Below are positions 25,182-34,057 of a DNA stretch of 43,269 nt, piece after piece. Positions within the stretch are counted from its first letter, which is position 1, and each line of letters begins with the position of its first letter. The notes beneath the pieces were generated by a model, which saw only the letters and a list, made by a program, of their open reading frames with translations, was not told the origin of the DNA and ran no database searches. The stretch lies in assembly GCA_937139365.1 (NCBI GenBank), contig CAKZPT010000088.1, positions 1 through 43,269 on the forward strand, in the 5' to 3' direction. Source of the stretch: an uncultured bacterium. Its GTDB lineage: Bacteria > Verrucomicrobiota > Kiritimatiellia > PWTM01. A program made the position numbers and the translations under genes.

Positions 25182-26692
25182 CACGGCGCAATCCTGATCC
25201 GGCCGAGGCGGTGGAACCCGTCGCCGGCCTCACGCGTGGCGGCCAACGGGAGGGCGACGTCGCGCCCGGCGAGGTCGGCGCGCAGTTTAAAAAGGAGTTC
25301 GTAGTCGCCGGCGGGCGCGTCGGCCGGGATCGCCACCTCGTAGGCCTCGCGTGACGGCGGCGCGCCGGGCGCCCAGCGCGTATTGCCCGCCGGCCGGCTC
25401 ACCTCGATGCGGCGGGGGCCGTCGAGGCGCAGCCGCAGCGTGTAGGGCCGGTAGGCGCGGGCGACGCCGCGGTTTTCCCAGACGATCGCCACGGTTCCGG
25501 TTGCCCCCGGCCGAAGCGCGTCGGGCCATTCGGCGCAGTGCGGAAAGAACCAGTAGCCGCAGCGGTTGAGCAATTCGACGGTGAGGGCGGGGTTGTCCGC
25601 CAGCCACTCGCGCGCGTAGCCGTGGTAGCCGATCCAGGTCGCCTGCAGCAGCTCGAGCGCGCCGCGCAGCAGGTCCGCTCCCGTGCGGCCGCTGCCGAAC
25701 CGCTCGAGCGACGAGCCCGGCCGCGGCGTCCAGTTGCCCAGCCGCTTCACGGTCCCATAGTGCCCTAGCTCGAGAACGGTGGGCGCGCGTGGCGCCGCGT
25801 CGCGGAAGAACTCCGGACTGCGAACCGTGCACGCGGCGGCATGGCCGCCGAAGTAGCCGTCCACCAGGATGCTGTCGTCCCGGTAACCGATCCCCGCCGC
25901 GAGGATCTTCTCGTGCATCCGCTTCCGGTCGGCGGGGTCGGCGAGGCTGTACACGAAGTCGTCGGAGACGATCAACTGGCTGCGGCGGAAGTGTCGGAGG
26001 TGGAGGTCCACGTGGCGCGCGAGGACGTCGTAGGGGTACTTCTTGCGGCTGCCGGCCCAGGTGTGCCCCTCGCCCCAGTCGCCGAAGCTGCCGATGTCCA
26101 CGTACCGCAGCCACGGCTGGCCGTCGTACCGGGCGGCAAAGGCCGCCAGAAACCGGTCGAGTTTCTCCAGAAACACCGGGTCGCCGAAATCCGGCTCCCA
26201 CGGCGCGTCGGTACCGGCCTCCGCGCCGCGAACGTAGTGCCCGCCCCTCGCTCCCGCGTCGCGCACCCAGCGCGGTGTCGCGAACCGCTGCTCGGGATCG
26301 GACAAGTTCGAGGTTTCCTTGCAACTGATCCGGAAAGCCGCGCCGAGGCCCCGGGCGGTCCATGTCGCGATCGGCTCGTCGATCCGGTCCCATCGAAACC
26401 GGCCCTCCTCCGGCTCGAGCCATGCCCACGCGAGCCGCAGGTAGATGTGGTCCATGCCGGGAAACGAGGTCAGCTCCTCGTCGCGCTCGAGCAGGTACTT
26501 GTTCGTCGCGTTGTCGAGGTAGTGGTGGTACCAGCCCTTGTCCGGATTGGGCAGGGGGCGCGCGGCGTCCCAGGCCGGCCGCAGGTCCGCCGTTCCGGCG
26601 GCTGCGGGGCGCAGGCCCGCCCCCGCCGCCGCCAATGCAACGGCGGCCATCAGCGCAACGCGGGCGCGGCGGAGTGCGGCGCCGCTGGTCAC
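25181..26692 (-). CDS. DUF4832 domain secreted protein (glycoside hydrolase-like barrel)
   Basis: This is a complete 503-residue protein. A signal peptide (about 1-33) is followed by a TIM-barrel-like region with NPDKGWYHHYLDN near 50, LRLAWAWLEPEEG (strand-helix with a Glu often catalytic in GH clan A) near 90, and VDIGSFGDWGEG near 220. The C-terminal DUF4832 beta-sandwich includes NRCGYWFFPH and VWENRGVARAYRPY. The function is unproven; relatives occur in polysaccharide utilisation gene sets. The GTG at 26692 overlaps the stop of the peroxiredoxin gene (GTGA), and its stop overlaps the propeller start. It is the only large intact gene of this operon. Confidence 0.78.
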   Translation of the reverse strand: MTSGAALRRARVALMAAVALAAAGAGLRPAAAGTADLRPAWDAARPLPNPDKGWYHHYLDNATNKYLLERDEELTSFPGMDHIYLRLAWAWLEPEEGRFRWDRIDEPIATWTARGLGAAFRISCKETSNLSDPEQRFATPRWVRDAGARGGHYVRGAEAGTDAPWEPDFGDPVFLEKLDRFLAAFAARYDGQPWLRYVDIGSFGDWGEGHTWAGSRKKYPYDVLARHVDLHLRHFRRSQLIVSDDFVYSLADPADRKRMHEKILAAGIGYRDDSILVDGYFGGHAAACTVRSPEFFRDAAPRAPTVLELGHYGTVKRLGNWTPRPGSSLERFGSGRTGADLLRGALELLQATWIGYHGYAREWLADNPALTVELLNRCGYWFFPHCAEWPDALRPGATGTVAIVWENRGVARAYRPYTLRLRLDGPRRIEVSRPAGNTRWAPGAPPSREAYEVAIPADAPAGDYELLFKLRADLAGRDVALPLAATREAGDGFHRLGRIRIAP

Positions 26693-27370
26693 GCCTTGCC
26701 GCTCCGTCCTGCGCCGACGTCGGGGCCCTTTTTCAACCAGAGCAACCAATCGACGCACTTCACGTTCGGCCCCGAATTGTTCACCCGCTCCCTGGCGGCG
26801 CCGCAGGAGCCAGGCGGTGGCACGGTGGCGTCCTCTCCCGGCCGCCAGTTGGCCGGCGTGGCGACCTGAAACTCGTCGGCCGTCTGCAGCACGATCGGGA
26901 GGCGAAGGATTTCGTCCATGTTCCGGCCGATGCTGAGGAGGTGGTACAGGATCGCGCGGATCCTGCCCTCGGGGTCGATCCCGAACACCGCCCGTACCGC
27001 CTGGGATGGCGCTGGCCCCCGGCGGCAACGTGCCGTAGGCGCGGGCGGCCTCCATCGTCAGGTCGCTGATCACGGGGAACGTGACCTCGACGTTGTTCAT
27101 CCCGCCGAACTCGATCTGCTCCTTCTCACCGTGATCGCGCACAGCCAGGCGATCTGGCTGCAGGTGCTGTCGATCGAGAGGCCCAGCAGCCGGCAGATCC
27201 GCCGTTCGAACTCGGGTGCGTCGCGGTGAAGGCCATGAACTCGGTGGGGCATGCCAGTGTGAAGTCGGCCGGCTCGTCGTCGGGGAAATGACGGGCCCCT
27301 GCGTGGTCTCGGCCTCGAAGGCGGGTGCGCGCTCTCCGATCCGCGGCAGCCGGGAGGGGGATTCGTTCAT
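26689..27370 (-). pseudogene. 1-Cys peroxiredoxin (Prx6/AhpC-TSA type), heavily degraded
   Basis: The ATG at 27370 has a good AGGAGG site. The first 28 residues (IGERAPAFEAETTQGP) are typical. The peroxidatic motif PADFTLACPTEF (P-x3-T-x2-C) is present but only after a frame change near 27285, and the FPDD and PADF blocks abut. About 11 residues that normally lie between them (the WVVLFSH strand) are missing. Further one-base shifts near 27228, 27130 and 27010 are needed to join SIDSTCSQIAWLC, FPVISDLTMEAARAYG and GIDPEGRIRAILY. At least four frame changes plus one deletion in 0.68 kb make this the most damaged locus. The 3' part ends normally and couples to the DUF4832 gene. The family normally reduces peroxides in the cytosol. 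Confidence 0.78.
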
Positions 27371-27494
27371 CGAGGCGTCCTCCTGGTTCAAGCGCGCGCG
27401 GTGCAGCGCTTGTCCGTGGAGCATATGTGGCAGCCAAAGCCCAGACAACCCCGCGTTTGCCTGGCGGGTCGGTCCGTGCCGTCGTGAACATCGG

Positions 27495-28611
27495 ATGGGC
27501 GCGCGGCGACAAGCGGGGGCGAGGACCGGATGGGCCTTCGCCCTGGTGCTGGCCGCTGCGGCGGATTGGCCGGTTCACCGCGGGGATGCCGGACTGCGCG
27601 GCGTCGCGGCATGGGGGCCCGAACCGCCGTTGCGCAGGGTCTGGTCGGCCCGCGTTGCCGAGGCGTCGCATTCCTCGCCCGTGATCGCCGGCGGGCGGGT
27701 CTTCGTCGGCAGCGATTCCAATGCGCTCGTCGCGTTGGACCTGGAGTCCGGCGCGCCCCTCTGGACCGCCCCGGCCGACGCGCCGGTGGACGCCCCGCCG
27801 CTGGCCGCGGGCGATCGGGTGTTGGCGGCCACCGAGCGGGGGGGAGTTCTTTGCGGTGGAGGCCCGAACCGGCCGTCGTTGTTGGGCGCAAGCGCTCGGC
27901 GGCCGCGTCGCGGGCTCGCCGAATCTGGCCGCCGCTGGCGGACGACGGCTGGTGCTGGTCGGGTCGTACGACGCGTGCCTCGGCGCGCTTGACGAACGCG
28001 ATGGCACGCCGGTGTGGGCGATCGAAGCCGAGGACTACACCCACGGGACGCCGGCGGTGGCGGGGGAGGTGGCGGTCGCCGGAAGCTGCGACGGACGCGT
28101 CTATGTGGTCGCCCTGTCGAACGGTGCCGTCGTCGCTCGGGTCGAGGCGGGTTCCCACGTGCCGAACTCCCCAGCGGCGGACACGAACCTGTCGGTGGTG
28201 AGGACCTACGAGGGAGAGATGGTGGCGATCGAGCCGCGGGGCGGAGCGATCGTCTGGCGAACGACCCTGCCGGGGTCCGCGCCGATCTTCTCCAGCGCCG
28301 CGCTGACGGCCGACCGCCTCGTGGTCGGCACCCGTTGCGGTTGGCTGTCCGCGCTGCGGCGCCAGGATGGAGCCGTCGCGTGGGAGTTTCGCGCCCGCGA
28401 TGCCATCGACGCCTCCCCCGTGGCGGCAGGCGGGGTCGTCTGGGTGGGTTCGGACGACGGCCGGCTGTATGCCGTTTCGCTATCGGACGGCCGGCTTTTG
28501 TGGGAGCATGAGGTCGGCGCAGCGATTCCCGGATCGCCGGCCGTCGCCGGCGACTGGCTGGTCGTGGCCGATGCCGACGGCGTCGTGCACGGGTTTCGGC
28601 GTCGGCCCTGA
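27495..28611 (+). pseudogene. PQQ-type beta-propeller exported protein, one frameshift
   Basis: From ATG 27495 a signal peptide leads into DWPVHRGDAGLRG, the usual start of planctomycete-style PQQ propellers. Blades with SSPVIAGGRVFVGSDSN, GTPAVAGEVAVAGSCDGR, SPVAAGGVVWVGSDDGRLYA and a final SPAVAGDWLVVADADG follow. One extra G in a seven-G run near 27839-27846 shifts the frame; removing it gives 372 codons, a complete propeller. BamB-like proteins of this type act in outer-membrane assembly, while many relatives are uncharacterised periplasmic proteins. It is divergent from the peroxiredoxin operon and followed 33 bases later by the transporter gene. The homopolymer position favours sequence error. 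Confidence 0.72.
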
Positions 28612-28644
28612 GCTCGCCTCGGAAGGCTCAAGGAGGGCGGCTGG

Positions 28645-30169
28645 ATGACGCTGAGCGCGTTGGATGTGGCGGTGGCTTTCTTTGCCGCCGTGGTCGGCGT
28701 GGGGCTGTGGTACGGACGGCGGCGGGCCGACGCGGAGGACTATTTCCTGGCCGGTCGCGGCCTTTCGTGGTGGCTCATCGGCATCTCGATCGTCGCGGCC
28801 AACATCTCCACGGTGCAGTTCGTGAGCATGGCCGGCCAGGGTGCCGGCGCGATCGGTCTGGCGGTGGCCAACTGGCAACTGCTGGGGGCCGTGGCGATCG
28901 TGTTGATCGCCTTTACGATCCTGCCGGTCTTTCTGCGGGCGGGCGTCTACACGATGCCGGAGTTTTGGAACACCGGTACAATGCCGCCGCGCGCTCCGTC
29001 ATGGCCGGGCTGACGGTGGCGATCTACGTGGTCGTTTTGCTGACCGCCGTCTTGTACTCGGGCGCGCTGACCCTCCGGGCGATTTTCGGGCTTCGGCTGG
29101 AGACCGCCGTCTGGCTGATCGCCGCCGTTGCGACGGCGTACACGTTCTAGGGCGGGCTGCGCTCGGTCGCTTGGGCGGATCTTCTGCAGGGGCTGGCGCT
29201 GTTGTTGGGCGGATTGGTCGTGTTCGGGCTCGGCCTGCGCGCCTGCGGAGGGTGGAGGGAGCTCCTGGCGCACAACGAGCCGCGCCTCCACATGGTCCTA
29301 CCGGCCGATCATCCCGGCCTGCCGTGGACTGGCGTGCTGGCGGGCATGTGGATCGTTGAGGTCTACTACTGCGGCCTCAACCAATTCATCGTTCAGCGCA
29401 ACCTCGCGGCCCGTTCGCTGCGCGACGGGCAGCTCGGCGTCATCTTCGCGGCCGGCCTCTGGCTGCTGGTGCCCTTCGCGATCGTTATGCCCGGCATCAT
29501 GGCCGCCCAGTTGTACGGTCCGGAGCTGGCCACCCCGGACGAGGCATTCCCGACATTGATGCGCCGGCTGGTGCCAGACGGGCTGCGGGGCTTCATGTTC
29601 GCGGCGATCGCCGGCGCGGTGACCAGTTCGCTGGCCTCGATGCTCAACTCAGCCGCCATGATCGCGACCATGGACCTCTATCACCGCTGGCTCGACCGCC
29701 GCGCCCCGCCGGCCCGGCTGGTCGCGGTGGGGCGGGTCCTGACGTTGGCTATGGTCGCGGCCGCGGCCGCGCTGGCCCCCGCCTGCAGGATCCCCGATGG
29801 GGCGGGGTCTTCCAGTACATCCAGCGCTTTCAAGGCTACATCTGGCCCGGCGTGGCGGCGGTGTTCCTGTTCGGACTGCTTGTGCCCGACGTCCCCGGCG
29901 CGGCCGGCGTGATCGGCCTTCTGCTTTCGCCCACCTTCTACGGGCTGTTCCAGTGGCTTGCGCCGGACCTACATTTCCTGATCCAAGTCGCCATCGTGTT
30001 TCAGCTCACGCTGTTGGCCATGGGCCTGGTGACGCTGATCCGCCCCCGCCGCGGGGCCCGTCCGCTGCCGGCCGTCCGGGACCTGGGCCCCACCTGCTCG
30101 CCGGGCGTTCTGGCCGCGGGGACCGCCGTCCTCGTGGCTGTAGCGGCGTTCGACGCCGTGTTCTGGTGA
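28645..30169 (+). pseudogene. Sodium:solute symporter (SSS family), two frameshifts and an in-frame TAG
   Basis: The start is good (AGGAGG before ATG 28645), and the first helices read DYFLAGRGLSWWLIGISI and ANISTVQF as in SGLT-type sugar symporters. A missing T near 28967 (TTTT where TTTTT restores MPEFLEHRYN) and a missing C near 29777 break the frame. A TAG at 29148-29150 stands in the conserved YTxxGGL turn before a clean continuation (GGLRSVAWADLLQG, NQFIVQRNLAARS, GAVTSSLASMLNSAA). Adding both bases gives 509 codons, a normal size of about 13 helices. The family takes up sugars or related solutes with Na+. It follows the PQQ-propeller gene and could have fed sugars to the neighbouring pathways. 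Confidence 0.8.
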
Positions 30170-30446
30170 CAGGGCTCGGTCTGCCGGGTCGTCATCTCGT
30201 CCTCGGCCGACGTTGCGGGCAACCTGGTGCAGCCCCTCGACGGGTTGCGACGGATCAACGCGGTGTCGCCTTGAACACGGTGGGATGGCGCATGGTGGAC
30301 CTGACCGGTAGCGGTCGGACTTGGACGTGCGGTGGATGGCGCGGGCTGCCGCCGGCGCCGTGAGTGAACACCCGATCGAACGGCGATTGCGAGCCGGTGG
30401 TCAATGGCGATAGATTCTCGACTGGCCGCAGGGAGACGCCATCGTG

Positions 30447-31718
30447 ATGAAACCGCCGCACTCGGCCCGATCCGCCGTCGGACTGGCCGCAATAACCGTC
30501 TCCGCAGCCTTCGGAGATGACCGGATGAATCCCCCGGACAGCTATCGCAGCGACGTCGAATTCCTCTGCCGGCACGTCGAGGTGGTCGAGCTCACCGACC
30601 TTTCCGGCGATGCGTGGGTCGCGGTGGTGCCAGCATGGCAGGGGCGGGTCGCCACTAGCGCCTGCGGCGGACGCGATTCGCCGGGCCATGGCTGGCTCAA
30701 CCGGCCGGTCATCGAGTGGGGGATCCGGCCCCCGACCGAACGGAAGGGTAAGCTAGAGGAGAAGATCCATGTCTTCGGCGGCGAGGAACGGTTTTGGCTC
30801 GGCCCGGAGGGCAGCCGCTTCTCCATCTACTTCGATCCCGGCCGACCGATGACCTTCGAGCACTGGCGCGTGCCGGCGCCGCTGGACACCGAGCCGTTCG
30901 AGGTCGTCCACCGTTCTCGCGGCGAGGTCCGCCTGCGCCGGGAGTTCGCCGTGACCAACTGGAGCGGCGCCGTCCGCCGATGCCGGGTCGAACGGACCGT
31001 GCGCGTGCTTCCCTTTGCCGCCATGCCCGACGAATGGCGCTCAGCCGTCCCGCCGGGCTCGCTGTGCATGGCGGCCTACGAGACGCAAAATGTCCTGATC
31101 AACGCGTCGTCCTCTGCCTGGACGCCGGAAACCGGCCTGCTCTCGATCTGGATCCTCGGGATGTTCAAACCTTCGCCGTGCGCCGTCATCGTCATCCCCA
31201 TCCGCGCGGGCGAGGACGGGGAGTTGGGCCCGAAGGTCAACGATCTCTATTTCGGCCGCCCGCCGCCCGAGCGGTTGCGGGTGACCGACGCGTACGTCTT
31301 TTTCCGCGCGGACGGAAGGATGCGCGGAAAAATCGGCGTCTCGCCGCGGCGCTCGAGGGGCCTGGCCGCCGCCTGGTCGCCGGACGCCGGGCTGCTGACG
31401 ATCGTCCAATGTCCGGATGTCGTGGCGGGCGGCCGCTACGTGAACAGCCTGTGGGATCCCGACGTGGCGCCGTACGACGGGGACGCGATCAACGCCTACA
31501 ACGACGGTCCGCCGGCGCCTGATCGTCCTCCGCTGGGACCGTTCTTCGAGCTGGAGACCTCCTCGCCCGGCGCGGAACTCGGCCCCGGCGGGCGCATCGT
31601 CCACGTGTCGCGCACGTGGCACGTTCGGGGCGACCGGTCGGGCCTCGACGCCCTTGCCCGCGCTGCGCTGGGGATCGGGCTCGGGGACATCGAGGGCGCG
31701 CTTCCCGCGCCACCCTGA
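30447..31718 (+). CDS. DUF6786 family secreted protein (mutarotase-like beta-sandwich)
   Basis: This protein has about 423 residues. A signal peptide (about 1-23) precedes SDVEFLCRHVEVVEL and AWQGRVATSACGG, the characteristic opening of DUF6786 proteins. The body is predicted all-beta, with GWLNRPVIEWG, RFSIYFDPGRPMTFEHW and a C-terminal GPFFELETSSPGAEL, a typical galactose mutarotase-fold block. The function is unproven; binding or modification of an exported carbohydrate is the usual guess. A GTG at 30444 directly precedes the ATG at 30447. It lies 277 bases after the broken symporter; that gap shows only an 11-base direct repeat (GACTGGCCGCA at 30420 and 30481). It reads without lesions. 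Confidence 0.75.
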   Translation: MKPPHSARSAVGLAAITVSAAFGDDRMNPPDSYRSDVEFLCRHVEVVELTDLSGDAWVAVVPAWQGRVATSACGGRDSPGHGWLNRPVIEWGIRPPTERKGKLEEKIHVFGGEERFWLGPEGSRFSIYFDPGRPMTFEHWRVPAPLDTEPFEVVHRSRGEVRLRREFAVTNWSGAVRRCRVERTVRVLPFAAMPDEWRSAVPPGSLCMAAYETQNVLINASSSAWTPETGLLSIWILGMFKPSPCAVIVIPIRAGEDGELGPKVNDLYFGRPPPERLRVTDAYVFFRADGRMRGKIGVSPRRSRGLAAAWSPDAGLLTIVQCPDVVAGGRYVNSLWDPDVAPYDGDAINAYNDGPPAPDRPPLGPFFELETSSPGAELGPGGRIVHVSRTWHVRGDRSGLDALARAALGIGLGDIEGALPAPP

Positions 31719-31745
31719 GCTGGCGGCCGAACGCCCGCGCGCCGC

Positions 31746-32975
31746 TCAGCGGATCAAACGCCGCCGCAGCGCGTCCAGCGCCATCTGGGCGGCCCATTCC
31801 CGGATCGTGGCCCGGTCGCCGAAGAACCTGCGCGACAACGCCCGAGAGCCCTCGCGGTCGGCCACCGCCCACCACACCAGGCCGACCGGTTTGTCTGGTG
31901 TGCCACCATCGGGACCGGCCACTCCTGTCGTCGAGATCCCGAAATCGGCGTCGAGGCGGCGCCGCGCCCCTTCGGCCATGGCCCGCGCCACGGGTTCGCT
32001 GACGGCGCCGTGGGCCGCGAGCAGTTCGCCGGGCACCTCGAGCAGGCGCGTCTTCAGATCGTTGGCGTACGCGACGACGCCGCCGCGGAACCACGCCGAG
32101 CTGCCGGGGACGGAGGTGATCTTCTGGCCGATCAGGCCGCCGGTGCACGATTCGGCGACGGCGACGGTCATCCCGCGGTGCTGCAACATGCGTCCGACCA
32201 CCGCCGCAAGGTCCTCGCGGGTCTCCGAATAGGCGTGCTCCCCCAGCGCGGCGCGCACGAGGTCGGCGGCCCGGGCCATTCCGGCCTTGTGGTCCGGCGG
32301 AGCGGTCAGGCGCACCTCCAGCTGCCCCGGCGACGCGCAGTAGGCCAGTTCGAGCGGGCCGGGATCGAATCCGACCTCCTTGAGGCGTTCGATGATCTCA
32401 CCCTCGACCAGGCCGCACACCATCCACACGTGGACGATCGGCGCCAAGCCGCCAGCATGCCGGCGCAACCACGGCGTCACATGGTCCTCGAGCATCGCCT
32501 GAAACTCGGCGGGCGGGCCGGGGAGCAGAAAGAGGACGCGGCCGCCCTCGAGGTCCGCACGCTGTCCCGGCGCCGAGCCGACGCGGTTGACAAGCACGGC
32601 TGCGCCCTCGAGCACGAGCGCTTGCCGGCGCCGTCCGGGCGTCAACTCATGGCCGGAGGCCAAGTACCGCACTCGCAGCCGGTCGAGGGTGGCGGCGTCC
32701 TCGACCAACGCGCAGCCGAGCGCGTCGGCCGCCGCCTCACGGGTGACGTCGTCGCACGTCGGGCCGAGGCCGCCGCTGACGAGGACGACCTGCGAGCGGA
32801 CCAAGGCGGCGCGAAGCTCGGCGGCAATTGCCGACCGGTCGTCGGGCAGGGTCGTCTCCCGGGCCACTTGGAGGCCGAGAGGGACCAGCGCCTCGGCTAA
32901 CCGCCGCACGTGCGTGTTCAGCGACCGGCCGATCAACAGTTCGGAACCGGTCGCGATGAACTCCACCCTAGGCAT
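31746..32975 (-). CDS. cinA: CinA-family protein (nicotinamide-nucleotide amidohydrolase with N-terminal MoCF/pyrophosphatase domain)
   Basis: This is a 409-residue two-domain protein. The N-terminal MoeA/MogA-like COG1058 domain shows IATGSELLIGRSLNT near 7, SGGLGPTCDDVTREA near 68 and LLPGPPAEFQAML near 155. The C-terminal PncC amidase domain has VAESCTGGLIGQKITSVPGSSAWFRGGVVAYAN near 265-297 and STTGVAGPDGGTPDKPVG near 345. CinA deamidates NMN to nicotinic acid mononucleotide in pyridine-nucleotide salvage and can hydrolyse ADP-ribose. The ATG at 32975 was chosen because the domain starts at once (PRVEFIATG); the reading frame continues upstream without coding character. Complete and undamaged. 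Confidence 0.93.
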   Translation of the reverse strand: MPRVEFIATGSELLIGRSLNTHVRRLAEALVPLGLQVARETTLPDDRSAIAAELRAALVRSQVVLVSGGLGPTCDDVTREAAADALGCALVEDAATLDRLRVRYLASGHELTPGRRRQALVLEGAAVLVNRVGSAPGQRADLEGGRVLFLLPGPPAEFQAMLEDHVTPWLRRHAGGLAPIVHVWMVCGLVEGEIIERLKEVGFDPGPLELAYCASPGQLEVRLTAPPDHKAGMARAADLVRAALGEHAYSETREDLAAVVGRMLQHRGMTVAVAESCTGGLIGQKITSVPGSSAWFRGGVVAYANDLKTRLLEVPGELLAAHGAVSEPVARAMAEGARRRLDADFGISTTGVAGPDGGTPDKPVGLVWWAVADREGSRALSRRFFGDRATIREWAAQMALDALRRRLIR

Positions 32976-33123
32976 GGCGCGAACATACTCCACGAGGATG
33001 GGCGATGCGAAAACTCCAGCGCCTACCGTCGACGTTGCGCGGTTGGCGCCCGGCCATGGAATCCCAATCTCCTGCACGCCGTTCCGTGCGAGGGGAGAAC
33101 TAGGTGGGTTAAAAGCTCCGGGT

Positions 33124-34044
33124 TCAGGTCAACGTCGCCCGGATGGCGTTGTCCAGCGGCGGCACCGCGCCGGGGCGGCCGGCGACCCACGCGCCGAGGA
33201 GATTTCCCCGCCGTGCCGCCTCCACCGCGTTGCCCGTGCGCAAGAAATGCGCGAGGAACGCCGCCGTAAAGGCATCGCCCGCCCCCACGGTGTCGATCAC
33301 GCGCACGCGCCGGCCGGCGAGGTTGTGTCGCCGCCCGTCGGCGTAGACGGACACGCCGGCGGCGCCCCGCGTCAACAGGACGATCCCGACGCCGAATTCG
33401 CGCCGGAGCCGGCGGACGAGTTGGTCATCGGGCAGCGGCCGCCCCCACAGCCGTTCGCCGAGTCGCCGGGCCTCGTCCTCGTTGAGCTTGACGATCCGGC
33501 TGCGGCGCAGGCAGCGGCGGAGGAGGTCCGGCGGCGCGAAGCCGCGGCGGAGGTTGACGTCGAAAACCGTCCACACGCCGCGGGGGAGGGCGCGGAGAAG
33601 ACGGGCGAGGGAGCGGCGCGTGGTCTGCCCGCGCTGGGCGAGCGTTCCGAAGACGACGGCGCAGGGCGGGTTCCGCGCCATGTCGTCGACCAGGCCGGGG
33701 GGCAGCTCGATGAAATCGTAGGCGGGCCGGCGGGCAAACCGGTAGGCCGGCACACCGACCGCGTCCAGTTCGACGCGCGCCCAGCCGGTTTCGTGGACCG
33801 GATCAAGCTGCAGATGACGCAGGCCGACACCGAGGCGCCGGAGCAGGGCCGCCGCCGCGCGACCGCGCGCATCGCGTCCGACGCGCGTGAGGACCTCCGC
33901 GCGGCGACCGAGGGCCGCCAGATGCGCGGCGACGTTGCACGGGGCGCCGCCGAAATGTTCGTGGCCGGCGATGATGTCCCAGAGGGCCTCGCCGACGCAG
34001 AGGATGCGGGGCGCGGGGCGTCGGACGCTTCACGGCGCTCTCAT
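33124..34044 (-). CDS. PfkB-family carbohydrate kinase (fructokinase-like), start region disrupted
   Basis: The kinase body is intact: RILCVGEALWDII at the N terminus, FGGAPCNVAAHLAALG with substrate-binding Gly residues, FDVNLR, KLNEDEARRLGE, and the ATP/catalytic signature DTVGAGDAFTAAF near 250 with catalytic Asp. It should phosphorylate fructose or a similar sugar. The start is odd. ATG 34044 (GGGAGG three bases upstream) is in frame but meets a TGA at 34030-34032 as codon 5. A GTG at 34033 is out of frame by one, repaired if one C is removed from the CCCC in CGCGCCCCGCATCC. No other start lies before the RILCVGEAL block. It lies 13 bases after the second mgtE on the same strand. Confidence 0.8.
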
Positions 34045-34057
34045 GGTCCTCCCGGCG

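Noticed and set aside
29148-29150. Pyrrolysine or amber reassignment at the TAG in the SSS gene
   Set aside because: TAG also ends several intact genes here (for example 316, 14061 and the esterase at 14044), so global reassignment is ruled out.
33803-34033. Separate short gene starting at GTG 34033
   Set aside because: It overlaps the PfkB kinase start in another frame and has no domain; it is better explained as one of the two possible damaged starts of the kinase.
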